From Rhizobium ruizarguesonis (GTDB lineage Bacteria > Pseudomonadota > Alphaproteobacteria > Rhizobiales > Rhizobiaceae): DNA of 64,000 nucleotides. The position numbers and the translations under genes are program-made. Each line of letters begins with the position of its first letter. Within the stretch, counting starts at the first letter, position 1. Below are positions 25,020 through 33,195 of this stretch, piece by piece. Under the pieces are notes generated by a model. The model did no database searches and was not told where the DNA came from. It worked only from the letters and a program-made list of their open reading frames with translations. The stretch is taken from NCBI RefSeq assembly GCF_012349115.1, contig NZ_PQIG01000074.1, positions 1 to 64,000 of the forward strand. The letters run 5' to 3'.

Positions 25020-25037
25020 GTTCAGGTTCCTTCTTGT

Positions 25038-26003
25038 TCAATTGATGCTTTCGTGGACGAGCCGCCAGTCGGGGCGGCCATAGCCGTCCGGCCACGGATA
25101 GACTTCACGGTCGTTGAAGTAGATAACGGCGCTCAGGGCCGGGAACTGGGGATAGCGTTTCGTTACGCTCTCAGCCCAGTTTCGCACGAAGGAATCGTCG
25201 CCTTCGTAGCCGAGTTCGGCAACCATGATGGGCTTGCCGTAACCAGCGACACGGGCGTATCCGGGCGCAAGGTGCTCGGCAAACGTCTGGTCACGGCCAG
25301 TCTTGTCCCTGTCGTATTGTTCCAGGCCAAAGACCGAGAGCCCGATGAGATCGACGACATCGTTGCCGGGATAAAAGGCTTGAAGCCCCTCATTGCCCTT
25401 CGGTGACCACATGTATTTGGCCGTCCTCAGGTGGACCTTGCAGACCTCCACCATCCGGCGATAGGCCTTGGCATAATCGGCGCCCTGCCAATGCGACCAG
25501 GAGAACTGGCTGTCGGTTTCGTCCATTTCCTGTCCCCAGCGAATGATCACCGGACTTTTCAGCTTGGCAGCAGTCGAGCAGACGGCGGCCATGTTCGCAT
25601 CGCGCGAACCGTCCAGGATGCTGTGCAGCAGTTCCTGCGAGGTTTGGCGAAAATCGGATGACCAGGTCCAGGGCTCGACCGAGATCAGCAGGGTGCGGCC
25701 ACGCGCTTGCGCATAATTGTCGGCGAGGGCGAGCGTGCCCAGATCGACATCTTCCCAGGGCAGGAAGAGGTGTTCGATCTTCGAATTGGGCGAGGCGCCT
25801 AAATCTCCGTGCGGATCATAGGCGCCGAACGTGATCGACTCCTTCGTGACGACCGGCATTTTGGTCGGCGGCGCGATGGACGATGTCGTCATTGCAAGCG
25901 GCTGCCCTTCGGCAAAGCTGCCCAGAGCGGTCGGCAGGACCGCGACTCCCGACAGCAACAGGCCGGTTAACGACAACAGGGCTATTTTGGATGGGCTATG
26001 CAT
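25038..26003 (-). CDS. GH26-like glycoside hydrolase, exported
   Basis: 321 aa from ATG 26003, which overlaps the end of the upstream synthase gene by 8 bp. The N-terminus is a signal peptide or membrane anchor (KIALLSLTGLLLSGVAVLPTAL). The TIM-barrel domain shows the GH26 pair: the acid/base Glu in IIRWGQEMDE and the nucleophile Glu in IMVAELGYEGD. Substrate-binding aromatics lie in VEPWTWSSDF and FSWSHWQGADYAKAYRRM. GH26 enzymes cleave beta-mannans or mixed-linkage beta-glucans. Here it probably trims or releases the polymer made by the adjacent GT2 synthase. Confidence 0.82.
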   Translation of the reverse strand: MHSPSKIALLSLTGLLLSGVAVLPTALGSFAEGQPLAMTTSSIAPPTKMPVVTKESITFGAYDPHGDLGASPNSKIEHLFLPWEDVDLGTLALADNYAQARGRTLLISVEPWTWSSDFRQTSQELLHSILDGSRDANMAAVCSTAAKLKSPVIIRWGQEMDETDSQFSWSHWQGADYAKAYRRMVEVCKVHLRTAKYMWSPKGNEGLQAFYPGNDVVDLIGLSVFGLEQYDRDKTGRDQTFAEHLAPGYARVAGYGKPIMVAELGYEGDDSFVRNWAESVTKRYPQFPALSAVIYFNDREVYPWPDGYGRPDWRLVHESIN

Positions 26004-27906
26004 TGTGTAGTTCCTCCACGCTTGGCCGCAAATCCGGGTGAGCGGCATCCGTTCTCAGTTGGATCTCCTCCGGATCGGAAATCCATCGTGGTTTGAAGAA
26101 GATCGTGCGCAGGGCGGTCCCGCCCCGGCCTGCACCGGAGACGGCATAGCGCTCTTCGAACAGCTGAAGGCGGCCGCTGCCCCAGGCGAGTGCCTCGGTC
26201 GCATCCTTTCCGCGCATGATGGTTGCAGCCCCCGGCAGCGCGACGAGCGCAAGAAGCACGGCCGCCATCGCCGGACGGTAGAAACGCGGGGCCGCCGCAA
26301 CCGTATTTTCCTTCGAATGGCGCCCGACGATGACCAGCAGCAGCGCGCAGTAGATTGCCGCGTTCAGGACGGTAAAGAAGTACCCCCCTTTGGAGGCGCC
26401 GGCATCGCCGATTGCCAGGGCGGGCAATACCGCCATGAGCGCCAGCAAAGCGTAGGGCGCCAGGACACGCACCGGCAGCAGATCGACTTCGGACCGCCCT
26501 TTCGGCGTGACGCGGAAATCGACGAAGGAGCCTGTCACAAAATCGTGCACCGCAGCCAGCGTGCCGGCGAGCGCCCAGGGCCAGCGCGCGAAGAGAAAGA
26601 GCATGCATTCCCAGCTCAGGATCTTGGCGTCGTAGGGGCGGAACGAGCTGCTGGCGCGCCAGCGATAAGCCATCACCACGAGAGCGATGGAAAGCGGTGC
26701 GAAATGCGCCAGGAAATCGGGATAGGTCACCGTCACGAAGTTCTGGCCGCGCACGAGCGCGATGATCGGCATCGCAAACATGAGCAACATAAAGAACGCA
26801 AAAAGCGGATACCAGAGTTGCGAAAAGAGGAACTGGAACTTGAGCCGGGCCGGCAGCCGGCCGACGAGGCTCGGCGAGTACCGCAACAGGAGCATGACCA
26901 GGCTGCGCGACCACTGGAATTCCTGCGTCACGAGATCGCTGAAGGTTCTGGGGCCGTCACCATGGGCGATGGCATCCAGCGCATGCACACCCCGCCAGCC
27001 GCCGGCATTCATCATCAATGTCGTCGAATGGTCTTCAGCCAACTCCGGACCGAGGCCGCCGATCTGTTTGAGGGCGACGGTACGTACCGCGTAATGCGAC
27101 CCTATGCACAGCGGCGCCAGGCCGCCGCCATTGTAACCGGCTTGGAGCGAGCCATGCATGCTGGCCTCGGCATAGAGCCTTCCACGTGCAGACCAGCTTT
27201 CGGAAGCGTTCTTGTCGCAAATGCTGGGGGCCGAGACATAGCCGACCTTTGGATCGGCGAACGGACGCAGCATGTGGAAGAGATAGTCGGGCGCGGGAAC
27301 ATGATCCGCATCGAGTTGCGCCACGAAATCGTAGCTGTTGTAGCCGTAGTGATCGTAGAAGAAGGCGAGGTTGCCTTCCTTGCACCGCGTGCGTCGGGGC
27401 CACGACGTCCGATGATAATCGGATCGCCCCTTGCGGGTCGAGACGAAGACCCCGTGCCCGGAGCACCAGTCAAGAGTCTCGGGTGAAGGGTCTTCGTCGG
27501 CAAGCCAGGTGTCGTGTTCCACCTCCTGGGCAAGCATTGCCAGCAGGGTTTCAGTGACGACCGAGAAGGGTTCCGCCGGCGCCTTGGTCACGACCATGGC
27601 CACTCGACTGCCCGCCGGCAGGCGCAAGGGACCGTTCGGTCTTGCCGCCCGATAGAAGACGACGATGAAATAGGCCGGCAGAGCGGTAACCCAGGCGAGA
27701 ACGAGGCTCACCGTAATTGTGCCGAAAGCATCGACGTGATGGCGCGGCTCCAGCCACCAGATCCAGAAATAGGCGAAGGCGCAGGCCCATACGGCCGCCA
27801 GGAACAGATATTCGGCCCGCCGATGTCCTGTCAGAACCGGGACAAGAAGCGGCTCGTGGGAGGGTTCGGGAGCATGCGTCGCTTGGGTAATCGCAAGTTG
27901 GGTCAC
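25996..27906 (-). CDS. Processive GT2 polysaccharide synthase
   Basis: 636 aa, an inner-membrane family 2 glycosyltransferase of the cellulose/beta-glucan synthase type. Two N-terminal helices lie near residues 32-52 and 62-86. Catalytic motifs are DED (about 137-139), DADH (about 199-202), ED in LAEDHST (about 291-292) and QEFQWSRS (about 328-335). Five or more C-terminal helices follow from residue 355. I chose the GTG at 27906, which overlaps the galE stop as GTGA; the longer frame would run deep into galE. No PilZ domain is evident. Donor and product cannot be read from sequence, but the neighbours supply UDP-galactose and UDP-xylose. Confidence 0.85.
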   Translation of the reverse strand: MTQLAITQATHAPEPSHEPLLVPVLTGHRRAEYLFLAAVWACAFAYFWIWWLEPRHHVDAFGTITVSLVLAWVTALPAYFIVVFYRAARPNGPLRLPAGSRVAMVVTKAPAEPFSVVTETLLAMLAQEVEHDTWLADEDPSPETLDWCSGHGVFVSTRKGRSDYHRTSWPRRTRCKEGNLAFFYDHYGYNSYDFVAQLDADHVPAPDYLFHMLRPFADPKVGYVSAPSICDKNASESWSARGRLYAEASMHGSLQAGYNGGGLAPLCIGSHYAVRTVALKQIGGLGPELAEDHSTTLMMNAGGWRGVHALDAIAHGDGPRTFSDLVTQEFQWSRSLVMLLLRYSPSLVGRLPARLKFQFLFSQLWYPLFAFFMLLMFAMPIIALVRGQNFVTVTYPDFLAHFAPLSIALVVMAYRWRASSSFRPYDAKILSWECMLFLFARWPWALAGTLAAVHDFVTGSFVDFRVTPKGRSEVDLLPVRVLAPYALLALMAVLPALAIGDAGASKGGYFFTVLNAAIYCALLLVIVGRHSKENTVAAAPRFYRPAMAAVLLALVALPGAATIMRGKDATEALAWGSGRLQLFEERYAVSGAGRGGTALRTIFFKPRWISDPEEIQLRTDAAHPDLRPSVEELHNA

Positions 27907-28889
27907 GCGCGCGCCTCCAGTCCGAAGAACGGAGCCGCCGTCCGCACGATGGTTTCGAGGTCGGAATATCGAGGCTGGAAGCAGAGCGTCTCGCGGGCCA
28001 GGCTGGCGTCGGCGTAGAGGCTGGGCGGATCGCCCGGCCGGCGTGGATGGATGACGACCGGGACTTCGCACCCGGTCGTTTCCTGGATCACGCGCAGGAC
28101 TTCCCTGATGGAAAAACCCCGCCCGGTGCCGAGGTTGACAGCAAGGTTTGCTCCGCCTTTGGCGAGATGGGTGAAGGCCTGAACATGGGCGCGAGCGAGA
28201 TCTGCGACGTGAATATAGTCCCTTATGCAGGTCCCGTCGGGGGTGTCGTAATCATCGCCGAATATCTCCAGGTGCGGAATCCGGCCGGCCGCGGCCAGCA
28301 GCGCCCGCGGAATGAGATGGGTTTCCGGAACGTGCCATTCGCCAAGCTCGCCGTCCGGATCGGCTCCACAGGCATTGAAGTAACGCAGGGCAACATACCG
28401 CAGGCCGTAGGCCGCCGCATAATCGGCGAGCATATGCTCGAAGATCAGCTTGGTCTTGCCGTAGGGATTGATCGGAGCCTTCGGTAACGTCTCATCGATC
28501 GGCAGCACGGAGGGGACGCCGTAGACGGCACAACTCGATGAGAAGATGACGTTCTGAAGCCCCGTCTGCCGGCAGGCATCGATAAGCGACAACGCACCGC
28601 AGACATTGTTGTTGTAATATTTCGCTGGGTTTTGCACGGACTCGCCCACGTAGGCCGAGGCGGCAAAGTGGATGACGGCATCGGGAGCATATTTCTCGAT
28701 GGCCTCGATCAGGCATGGCGTGTCGAGGACGTCACCTTCGACGAAAGGGCCCCAGCGCACGGAAGAACGGTTTCCGGTCGTGAGATTGTCGTAGACGACA
28801 GGCTCAATCCCCTCCGAGCGGAGGAGCTTGGCGGTGTGGCTGCCGATATAGCCGGCGCCGCCCGTGACAAGGACCCGGGGCGCATCCAT
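27903..28889 (-). CDS. galE: UDP-glucose 4-epimerase
   Basis: 328 aa, an extended SDR that interconverts UDP-glucose and UDP-galactose. The NAD motif is VTGGAGYIGSHT. The catalytic Ser is in FSSSCAVYG and Tyr/Lys in NPYGKTK, followed by RYFNACGADPDGELGE, the typical GalE signature. Its stop overlaps the GT2 start (GTGA) and its ATG overlaps the stop of the upstream epimerase gene, so the three are tightly coupled. It may serve this polysaccharide specifically; a housekeeping exoB elsewhere would not be surprising. Confidence 0.92.
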   Translation of the reverse strand: MDAPRVLVTGGAGYIGSHTAKLLRSEGIEPVVYDNLTTGNRSSVRWGPFVEGDVLDTPCLIEAIEKYAPDAVIHFAASAYVGESVQNPAKYYNNNVCGALSLIDACRQTGLQNVIFSSSCAVYGVPSVLPIDETLPKAPINPYGKTKLIFEHMLADYAAAYGLRYVALRYFNACGADPDGELGEWHVPETHLIPRALLAAAGRIPHLEIFGDDYDTPDGTCIRDYIHVADLARAHVQAFTHLAKGGANLAVNLGTGRGFSIREVLRVIQETTGCEVPVVIHPRRPGDPPSLYADASLARETLCFQPRYSDLETIVRTAAPFFGLEARA

Positions 28890-29935
28890 CAGACCGCCTC
28901 CAGTTCGCGTGCCGGACGGGTAAGAAGGCCATCGAAATAGTCGATCGTCTGACGCAGGCCGCCCGACAAGTCGATCTTCGGCCGCCAGTCGAGTTCCTGC
29001 ATGGCAAGCGAAATATCGGGGCGACGCTGACGGGGATCGTCAACCGGCAGAGCGCGATGGATGATTTGCGACCGGGAGCCGGTCAATCCGATCACCTGCT
29101 CGGCCAGCTCCCGGATCGTGAATTCTCCCGGATTGCCGAGATTGACAGGCCCCGTCAGCGACGACGGTGAGGCCATCATGCGGACCATGCCGCCGATGAG
29201 ATCATCGACGAAACAGAACGAGCGGGTCTGGGAACCGTCGCCATATATCGTGATGTCTTGCCCCGTCAGGGCCTGAACGATGAAATTCGAGACGACGCGG
29301 CCGTCGTCCGGACGCATCCGCGGGCCGTAGGTGTTGAAGATGCGGATGATCTTGATCTCGACGCCGTGCGTGTTGTGGAAGTCGAAGAACAGCGTCTCGG
29401 CGCACCGCTTGCCCTCGTCATAGCAGGAGCGCGGCCCGAACGAATTGACGTTGCCCCAGTAGCTTTCGACTTGCGGGTGGACGTTCGGGTCGCCGTAGAC
29501 TTCGGAGGTGGATGCCTGAAGTATGCGTGCGCCGGTGCGCGCGGCCAGCTCCAGAAGGTTGAGGGAGCCCAGCACGCAGGTCTTTGTCGTATGGACCGGA
29601 TCGGCCTGATAATGCGGGGGCGATGCCGGACAGGCAAGGTTATAGATCTCGTCGACTTCCAGATCGATCGGGTGGACGATATCGTGGGCGACGACATTGA
29701 AGCGATCGACTCGCTCCAGATGGGCGATATTGCGCCGCATGCCGGTGGAAAAGTTGTCGAGGCAGATCACCTGGTGTCCGGCGGCCAAAAGCGTCTCGCA
29801 CAGATGTGATCCGAGGAAACCTGCACCGCCGGTGACAAGAACTCTCTTGGGAGCACGAGATATTCCGGATGGATAATTTGCATCACGAGCCGAAATTTGC
29901 TCAGAGCGCGCACGAATCTTACCAAGATAGTTCAC
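28889..29935 (-). CDS. UDP-glucuronate decarboxylase-like NAD epimerase
   Basis: 348 aa, an extended SDR resembling UDP-xylose synthase. The NAD motif is [14 protein letters not shown]. Family marks are [11 protein letters not shown], the [10 protein letters not shown] serine block, the YDEGKR catalytic Tyr/Lys and [21 protein letters not shown]. It would convert UDP-glucuronate to UDP-xylose. A 30-residue extension precedes the Rossmann fold. It is the first gene of the operon and overlaps galE by one base (TGATG). Other sugar-nucleotide dehydratases share parts of this pattern, so the exact reaction is likely but not certain. Confidence 0.85.
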   Translation of the reverse strand: MNYLGKIRARSEQISARDANYPSGISRAPKRVLVTGGAGFLGSHLCETLLAAGHQVICLDNFSTGMRRNIAHLERVDRFNVVAHDIVHPIDLEVDEIYNLACPASPPHYQADPVHTTKTCVLGSLNLLELAARTGARILQASTSEVYGDPNVHPQVESYWGNVNSFGPRSCYDEGKRCAETLFFDFHNTHGVEIKIIRIFNTYGPRMRPDDGRVVSNFIVQALTGQDITIYGDGSQTRSFCFVDDLIGGMVRMMASPSSLTGPVNLGNPGEFTIRELAEQVIGLTGSRSQIIHRALPVDDPRQRRPDISLAMQELDWRPKIDLSGGLRQTIDYFDGLLTRPARELEAV

Positions 29936-30289
29936 GACTACCTCCCGTGTTTTCAGATTTTGCTATGGGATCTTCGATCTTTACTTCGTCATACCGCGAA
30001 CATAAGTCGTTCGATCATGCGAATATTTTATTCGTCCGGTTTTTCTTTTGGAAAGAACCGATGTTTATTTAGATACAGCTAAGGGAGGCAATTGTCGTTA
30101 TCCGCACGTCCTGGAAATTATCACTCCGTACATTTCGGAGCGAAAAGGAATATGATAAACAACTTATGAAGGTAACTCTTCGAGCACTTCCGCTTTTTCA
30201 GACGGAGTTCTGCGGAGATTTCAGCCGCAAAAACAATTGCTTTTCTCAATTTCCATGGCTCGGGTCGGGTTATGCGCTGGAGGAATTGG
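29936..30289. promoter_or_regulatory. AT-rich divergent promoter region, polysaccharide operon / AraC gene
   Basis: About 350 bp between the divergent epimerase and AraC-family genes, much richer in A and T than the flanks (for example CGAATATTTTATTCG near 30020). A small hairpin, CTCCG (30124-30128) with CGGAG (30136-30140), is present. The AraC-type regulator probably acts here, by analogy with other divergent pairs. Confidence 0.5.
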
Positions 30290-31438
30290 ATGGCTACAGG
30301 GTCTGAATCCGACGATGATCCTGCCGCGGAACAGGAACGGCCGGCGCATATGGAGCGGCGGCGCTGGCCGCGTGAACCGGCCATGCGCAAGGAACGCCCA
30401 CCCCATGCCTCCCCTGCACTCGTGCCGCTGCGATTCTCGACGCAGGACCTGCCACCGGCAGAACAATTCCAGGCCTGGCGGGCGCATATGGCGCCGCTCG
30501 TGGATGTTCATCTGCCGGAGGGAAAATCCCCGGAAGACGGGTTCCTCGCGGAGCAGATCGGCTGGCATCTCGGCGATATCCTGATCGTCCAGCAGCGCGC
30601 GCAGGCCCACAGATATGTCCGCGATCAGGCCATGCTTCGATCGAGCCCTATCGACCATTGGAACGTCGGCCTGCAGCGCAGCGGCCAAGCCTGGACCGAG
30701 GTCAACCGTCGTGTCACCGAGACCGGTGCCGGCGAGATACTTTTCATGTCTCTCGGCAGCCCCTATCGCGGTCGGATGACCGATACCGAAGCGTTGCTCG
30801 TGTTCCTGCCGTATGAGCTGCTGGCGCGCGATGCGAGCCTTCTCCAGAGCGCCGGCAACACGGTTCTTTCGGGCAGCCACGCCGAGTTGCTCACGGGCTA
30901 TCTCACGGGCCTCGAAACGAACCTCGGCAATCTGACGATAGAGGAAGTGCCCCGGATCATCCAAACCATCGGCGATATGGTCGTTGCGGGCGCCGCATCG
31001 TCCACAAGGACTGATACCGGTCAAAACCAGACCAACATGGGATTGATGGAGCGGGCGCACCGCTACATTCACGTCAATCTCCATTCGGAAAACTTGACAC
31101 CAGACATGATGTGCCGCGCGTTGGGGATTTCGCGTACGCGGCTTTACCAGCTGTTTGAGGCGAGCGGAGGCGTGCTCAATTATATTCGCAAGCGGCGATT
31201 GCTGCAGGCCTATGCGGATCTCAGCAATTCGGCCGACCACAGGCCGATTTCAGAAATCGCAGAAGCCGCCGGCTTCGAGGTCGCCGCCAATTTTACGCGC
31301 GCCTTCATCCACGAATTCAGGCTGAGCCCGCGTGAAATCCGAAGGACCGTGGCAACTCAACAGCGGCCGGCTCCGGCCATCCGCTCCACGCGGGGTTACG
31401 GAAAAACGATCGGTGATTGGCTGGCCCTGAAGGGTTGA
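30290..31438 (+). CDS. AraC-family transcriptional regulator
   Basis: 382 aa. I chose ATG 30290 because GGAGGAA (30279-30285) sits at proper distance; ATG 30272 is an alternative. After a charged, Pro/Arg-rich N-terminal tail of about 40 residues comes an AraC-binding-like sensor domain (about 45-220, with HRYVRDQAMLRSSPIDHWNVGL). The C-terminal double helix-turn-helix (about 260-355) contains MCRALGISRTRLYQLFEASGG and ISEIAEAAGFEVAANFTRAF. It is divergent from the UXS-galE-GT2-GH26 operon and is the obvious candidate regulator of it. Confidence 0.88.
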   Translation: MATGSESDDDPAAEQERPAHMERRRWPREPAMRKERPPHASPALVPLRFSTQDLPPAEQFQAWRAHMAPLVDVHLPEGKSPEDGFLAEQIGWHLGDILIVQQRAQAHRYVRDQAMLRSSPIDHWNVGLQRSGQAWTEVNRRVTETGAGEILFMSLGSPYRGRMTDTEALLVFLPYELLARDASLLQSAGNTVLSGSHAELLTGYLTGLETNLGNLTIEEVPRIIQTIGDMVVAGAASSTRTDTGQNQTNMGLMERAHRYIHVNLHSENLTPDMMCRALGISRTRLYQLFEASGGVLNYIRKRRLLQAYADLSNSADHRPISEIAEAAGFEVAANFTRAFIHEFRLSPREIRRTVATQQRPAPAIRSTRGYGKTIGDWLALKG

Positions 31439-31888
31439 TCTAACAAGTTTCAGGCGGATCGTCATCCAGGTGCTGTCGGGGTTGACTGCCTACGGTTAAC
31501 GCTGGCTCCCTGACTGGCGTCGTCGACGAGGACGCGCGCGCGGCGCTGAGCCAGATGCAAAAGGACAACAACCTCAAGATCACCGGCACGGTAATGGCAA
31601 GCTGTTCCACTTGGGGCACACCACCCGTGGTGCCCCCACGTCACCTGGCCGGCCGCGCCAATGACCGGGCGATATGCAGCATCGCAGAATAGACAGTTTT
31701 GCGATGCCAGCGCAGAATTGAGCTCTCGCTGAAGCGAACATGTCACGTCAAGCTTTAAGCTCACCGCGGCCGCGTCACAAATAACCGGTGTCACGGTTCG
31801 CGCCAGATGCGATCTCAGGGCCTCCGTTCGCAATTGAGGGTATATTTCCCGTCACCGCTCCATCTCCCGCAAACCACGCCGACCAAGC
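31439..31888. other. Spacer with remnant sequence between AraC gene and lipoprotein gene
   Basis: About 450 bp without a credible gene. It contains the diverged repeat at 31742-31796. Near 31680-31725 CGCAGAATAGACAG and TTTTGCGATGCCAGCGCAGAATTGAG repeat the word CGCAGAAT. A minus-strand open frame spans most of it but has no recognisable domain, so I treat it as debris of past rearrangement. Confidence 0.45.
31742..31796. repeat. Diverged copy of the cassette inverted-repeat end
   Basis: Ungapped alignment with 24032-24086 shares AAGCTTTA, CGTGTCACAAATA-like CGCGTCACAAATA and a following GTGTCA/ATGTCA, roughly two thirds identical by eye over 55 bp. Both copies lie shortly before the 3' end of the same small lipoprotein gene in the same orientation. 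Confidence 0.6.
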
Positions 31889-32167
31889 CTAATCCCCGAA
31901 AAAGCGGATCGGCTTGTATCGGCGATGTGCGATCATCAGGCTCCGGTCGGGTTGGATGATGTAGGTTTCTTCCACCTGCTGGCCGTACTGGTCGATGAAA
32001 TCATGCGGAAAGGCGGAACCAACAGGCGATTTGGTGAGCTTGGTGCGCGGTTGGCCGCTATAGGTGATGCTGCCGGGGATGGGTTCGAGGCCCGGTCCGC
32101 TGTAGCTGACGGTGTTGCATCCCGCGACAACGAGCGTGCCGACGAGGCCGATGATTGCAGCTTTCAT
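31889..32167 (-). CDS. Small lipoprotein, unknown function
   Basis: 92 aa from ATG 32167. GGGAGGG lies 6-7 bases upstream on the transcript; the ATG at 32173 is too close to it. The lipobox is LVVAGC, with Cys as the lipidated residue. The mature part (GLEPIPGSITYSGQPRTKL, then HDFIDQYGQQVEETYIIQPDRSL) looks like a small beta domain and ends KPIRFFGD. A truncated copy lies at 24182-24388. No function is known to me; homologous small lipoproteins occur in rhizobia. Confidence 0.78.
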   Translation of the reverse strand: MKAAIIGLVGTLVVAGCNTVSYSGPGLEPIPGSITYSGQPRTKLTKSPVGSAFPHDFIDQYGQQVEETYIIQPDRSLMIAHRRYKPIRFFGD

Positions 32168-32592
32168 GTCCATCCCTCCCATTGCGTTGAATAAAATCAC
32201 TCTACACCTCGTCGGATAGGGCTCACGACACGAATGCTCATGCCGCGCTTCAATCCTTCGGGAAGCGTCGCCGGGGACGTCGTGATCGAGCGGCCGGCGG
32301 GACGCCACATCCATCTGTTGATATTAGGGTGAGAATCCCGTTCCTCCAGACGCGCCGACGCATCCATTGCCGAAATCGATGCCGTCTGCTAGATCGGCAT
32401 CGTCGAAAAAGGCAGGATCGGTTGAGGTAAGCCCGGTCCCTTCCATTGGAGCGTCAAGAGCGCTCTCACGGAAGCTCTGCTCCGTGCCATGGCACGAGAA
32501 CCCGCGACGTGATCCGCATCAAGATGCGGGATCCCGGCGGCGTGCGGAGACGGCAAAAGGCAGTCCCGGGATTTTTTCGAACGGAGACTGTC
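32168..32592. other. Gene-poor stretch between lipoprotein and VOC genes
   Basis: About 425 bp between divergent genes. Open frames reach into it but have no recognisable content. The direction of flanking genes implies two promoters here; I could not single one out. Confidence 0.4.
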
Positions 32593-32973
32593 ATGCGCTT
32601 GAACCACCTCGACTTCCACGTACCCGATATCGCTGCCACCGCGGATTTTTTCATCCGCCATTTCGGCCTGAGACTTAAGGATATGCGCGGCCAGAACGGC
32701 CTGGCGATCCTCGAAGACGATGCCGGCCTCGAAATCGTCCTCAGCCACGCAATCGCAAAATTCGGCACCGCCGATCAGATGGAGATCGGACGCCAGACCT
32801 ATCACATCGGCTTCATTCTGCCCGAAAAGGCGGATGTCGATGCGGCCCATGCCGGGCTTGCTGCTGCCGGTGCTGAGCTGTCCGGTCCGCCGGCCGCCAT
32901 GCGCGGCGGCTGGCTGTTTTATTGCACGGCGCCCGGAAACATCCTCGTCGAGATCGGCTGGCGGCCGGGTTAG
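32593..32973 (+). CDS. VOC-family protein (glyoxalase/dioxygenase fold)
   Basis: 126 aa. Two beta-alpha-beta-beta-beta modules are seen: the first from MRLNHLDFHVPDIAATADFF through ILEDDAGLEIVLSH, the second from YHIGFILPEKADVDAAHAGL to the C-terminal PGNILVEIGWRPG. Metal-ligand-type His and Glu stand at the usual ends (NHLDFHV, YHIGF, EIGW). Substrate is unknown. I chose ATG 32593 because the fold starts there; the upstream frame is GC-rich filler. Confidence 0.82.
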   Translation: MRLNHLDFHVPDIAATADFFIRHFGLRLKDMRGQNGLAILEDDAGLEIVLSHAIAKFGTADQMEIGRQTYHIGFILPEKADVDAAHAGLAAAGAELSGPPAAMRGGWLFYCTAPGNILVEIGWRPG

Positions 32974-33010
32974 ACGAGACCCCAAAAGGAAAGGACGGCC
33001 GCCGCCGTCC

Positions 33011-33149
33011 GCCCCTCATCCGGCTGCCGCCACCTTCTCCCCGCAAGCGGGGCGAAGGGGATATGCCGCGACCTCTCCGTCCCCCGCCCACCTCTTGCAG
33101 GGCACGTCCCCTCGCCCCGTTTTACGGGGAGAGGGTTAGGGTGAGGGGC
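33011..33149. repeat. RIME-like intergenic mosaic element
   Basis: It begins GCCCCTCATCCGGC and ends GGTTAGGGTGAGGGGC, with internal CTCCCCGCAAGCGGGG and CCCCGTTTTACGGGG hairpins. It is the same family as 11658-11836 but in the opposite orientation. It sits in the gap between the VOC gene and the convergent chemoreceptor gene. Confidence 0.65.
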
Positions 33150-33195
33150 AGCCATCGGCGCGAACCGGACAGCCGTGCCTCGTGCCGAGGTCGCC

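Noticed and set aside
26038-27486. 482-codon frame antisense to the GT2 synthase
   Set aside because: Arg/Glu-rich shadow of a real gene with clear catalytic motifs on the other strand.
31462-31833. 123-codon minus-strand frame in the AraC-lipoprotein gap
   Set aside because: It runs through the diverged repeat and has no recognisable domain; I regard it as rearrangement debris.
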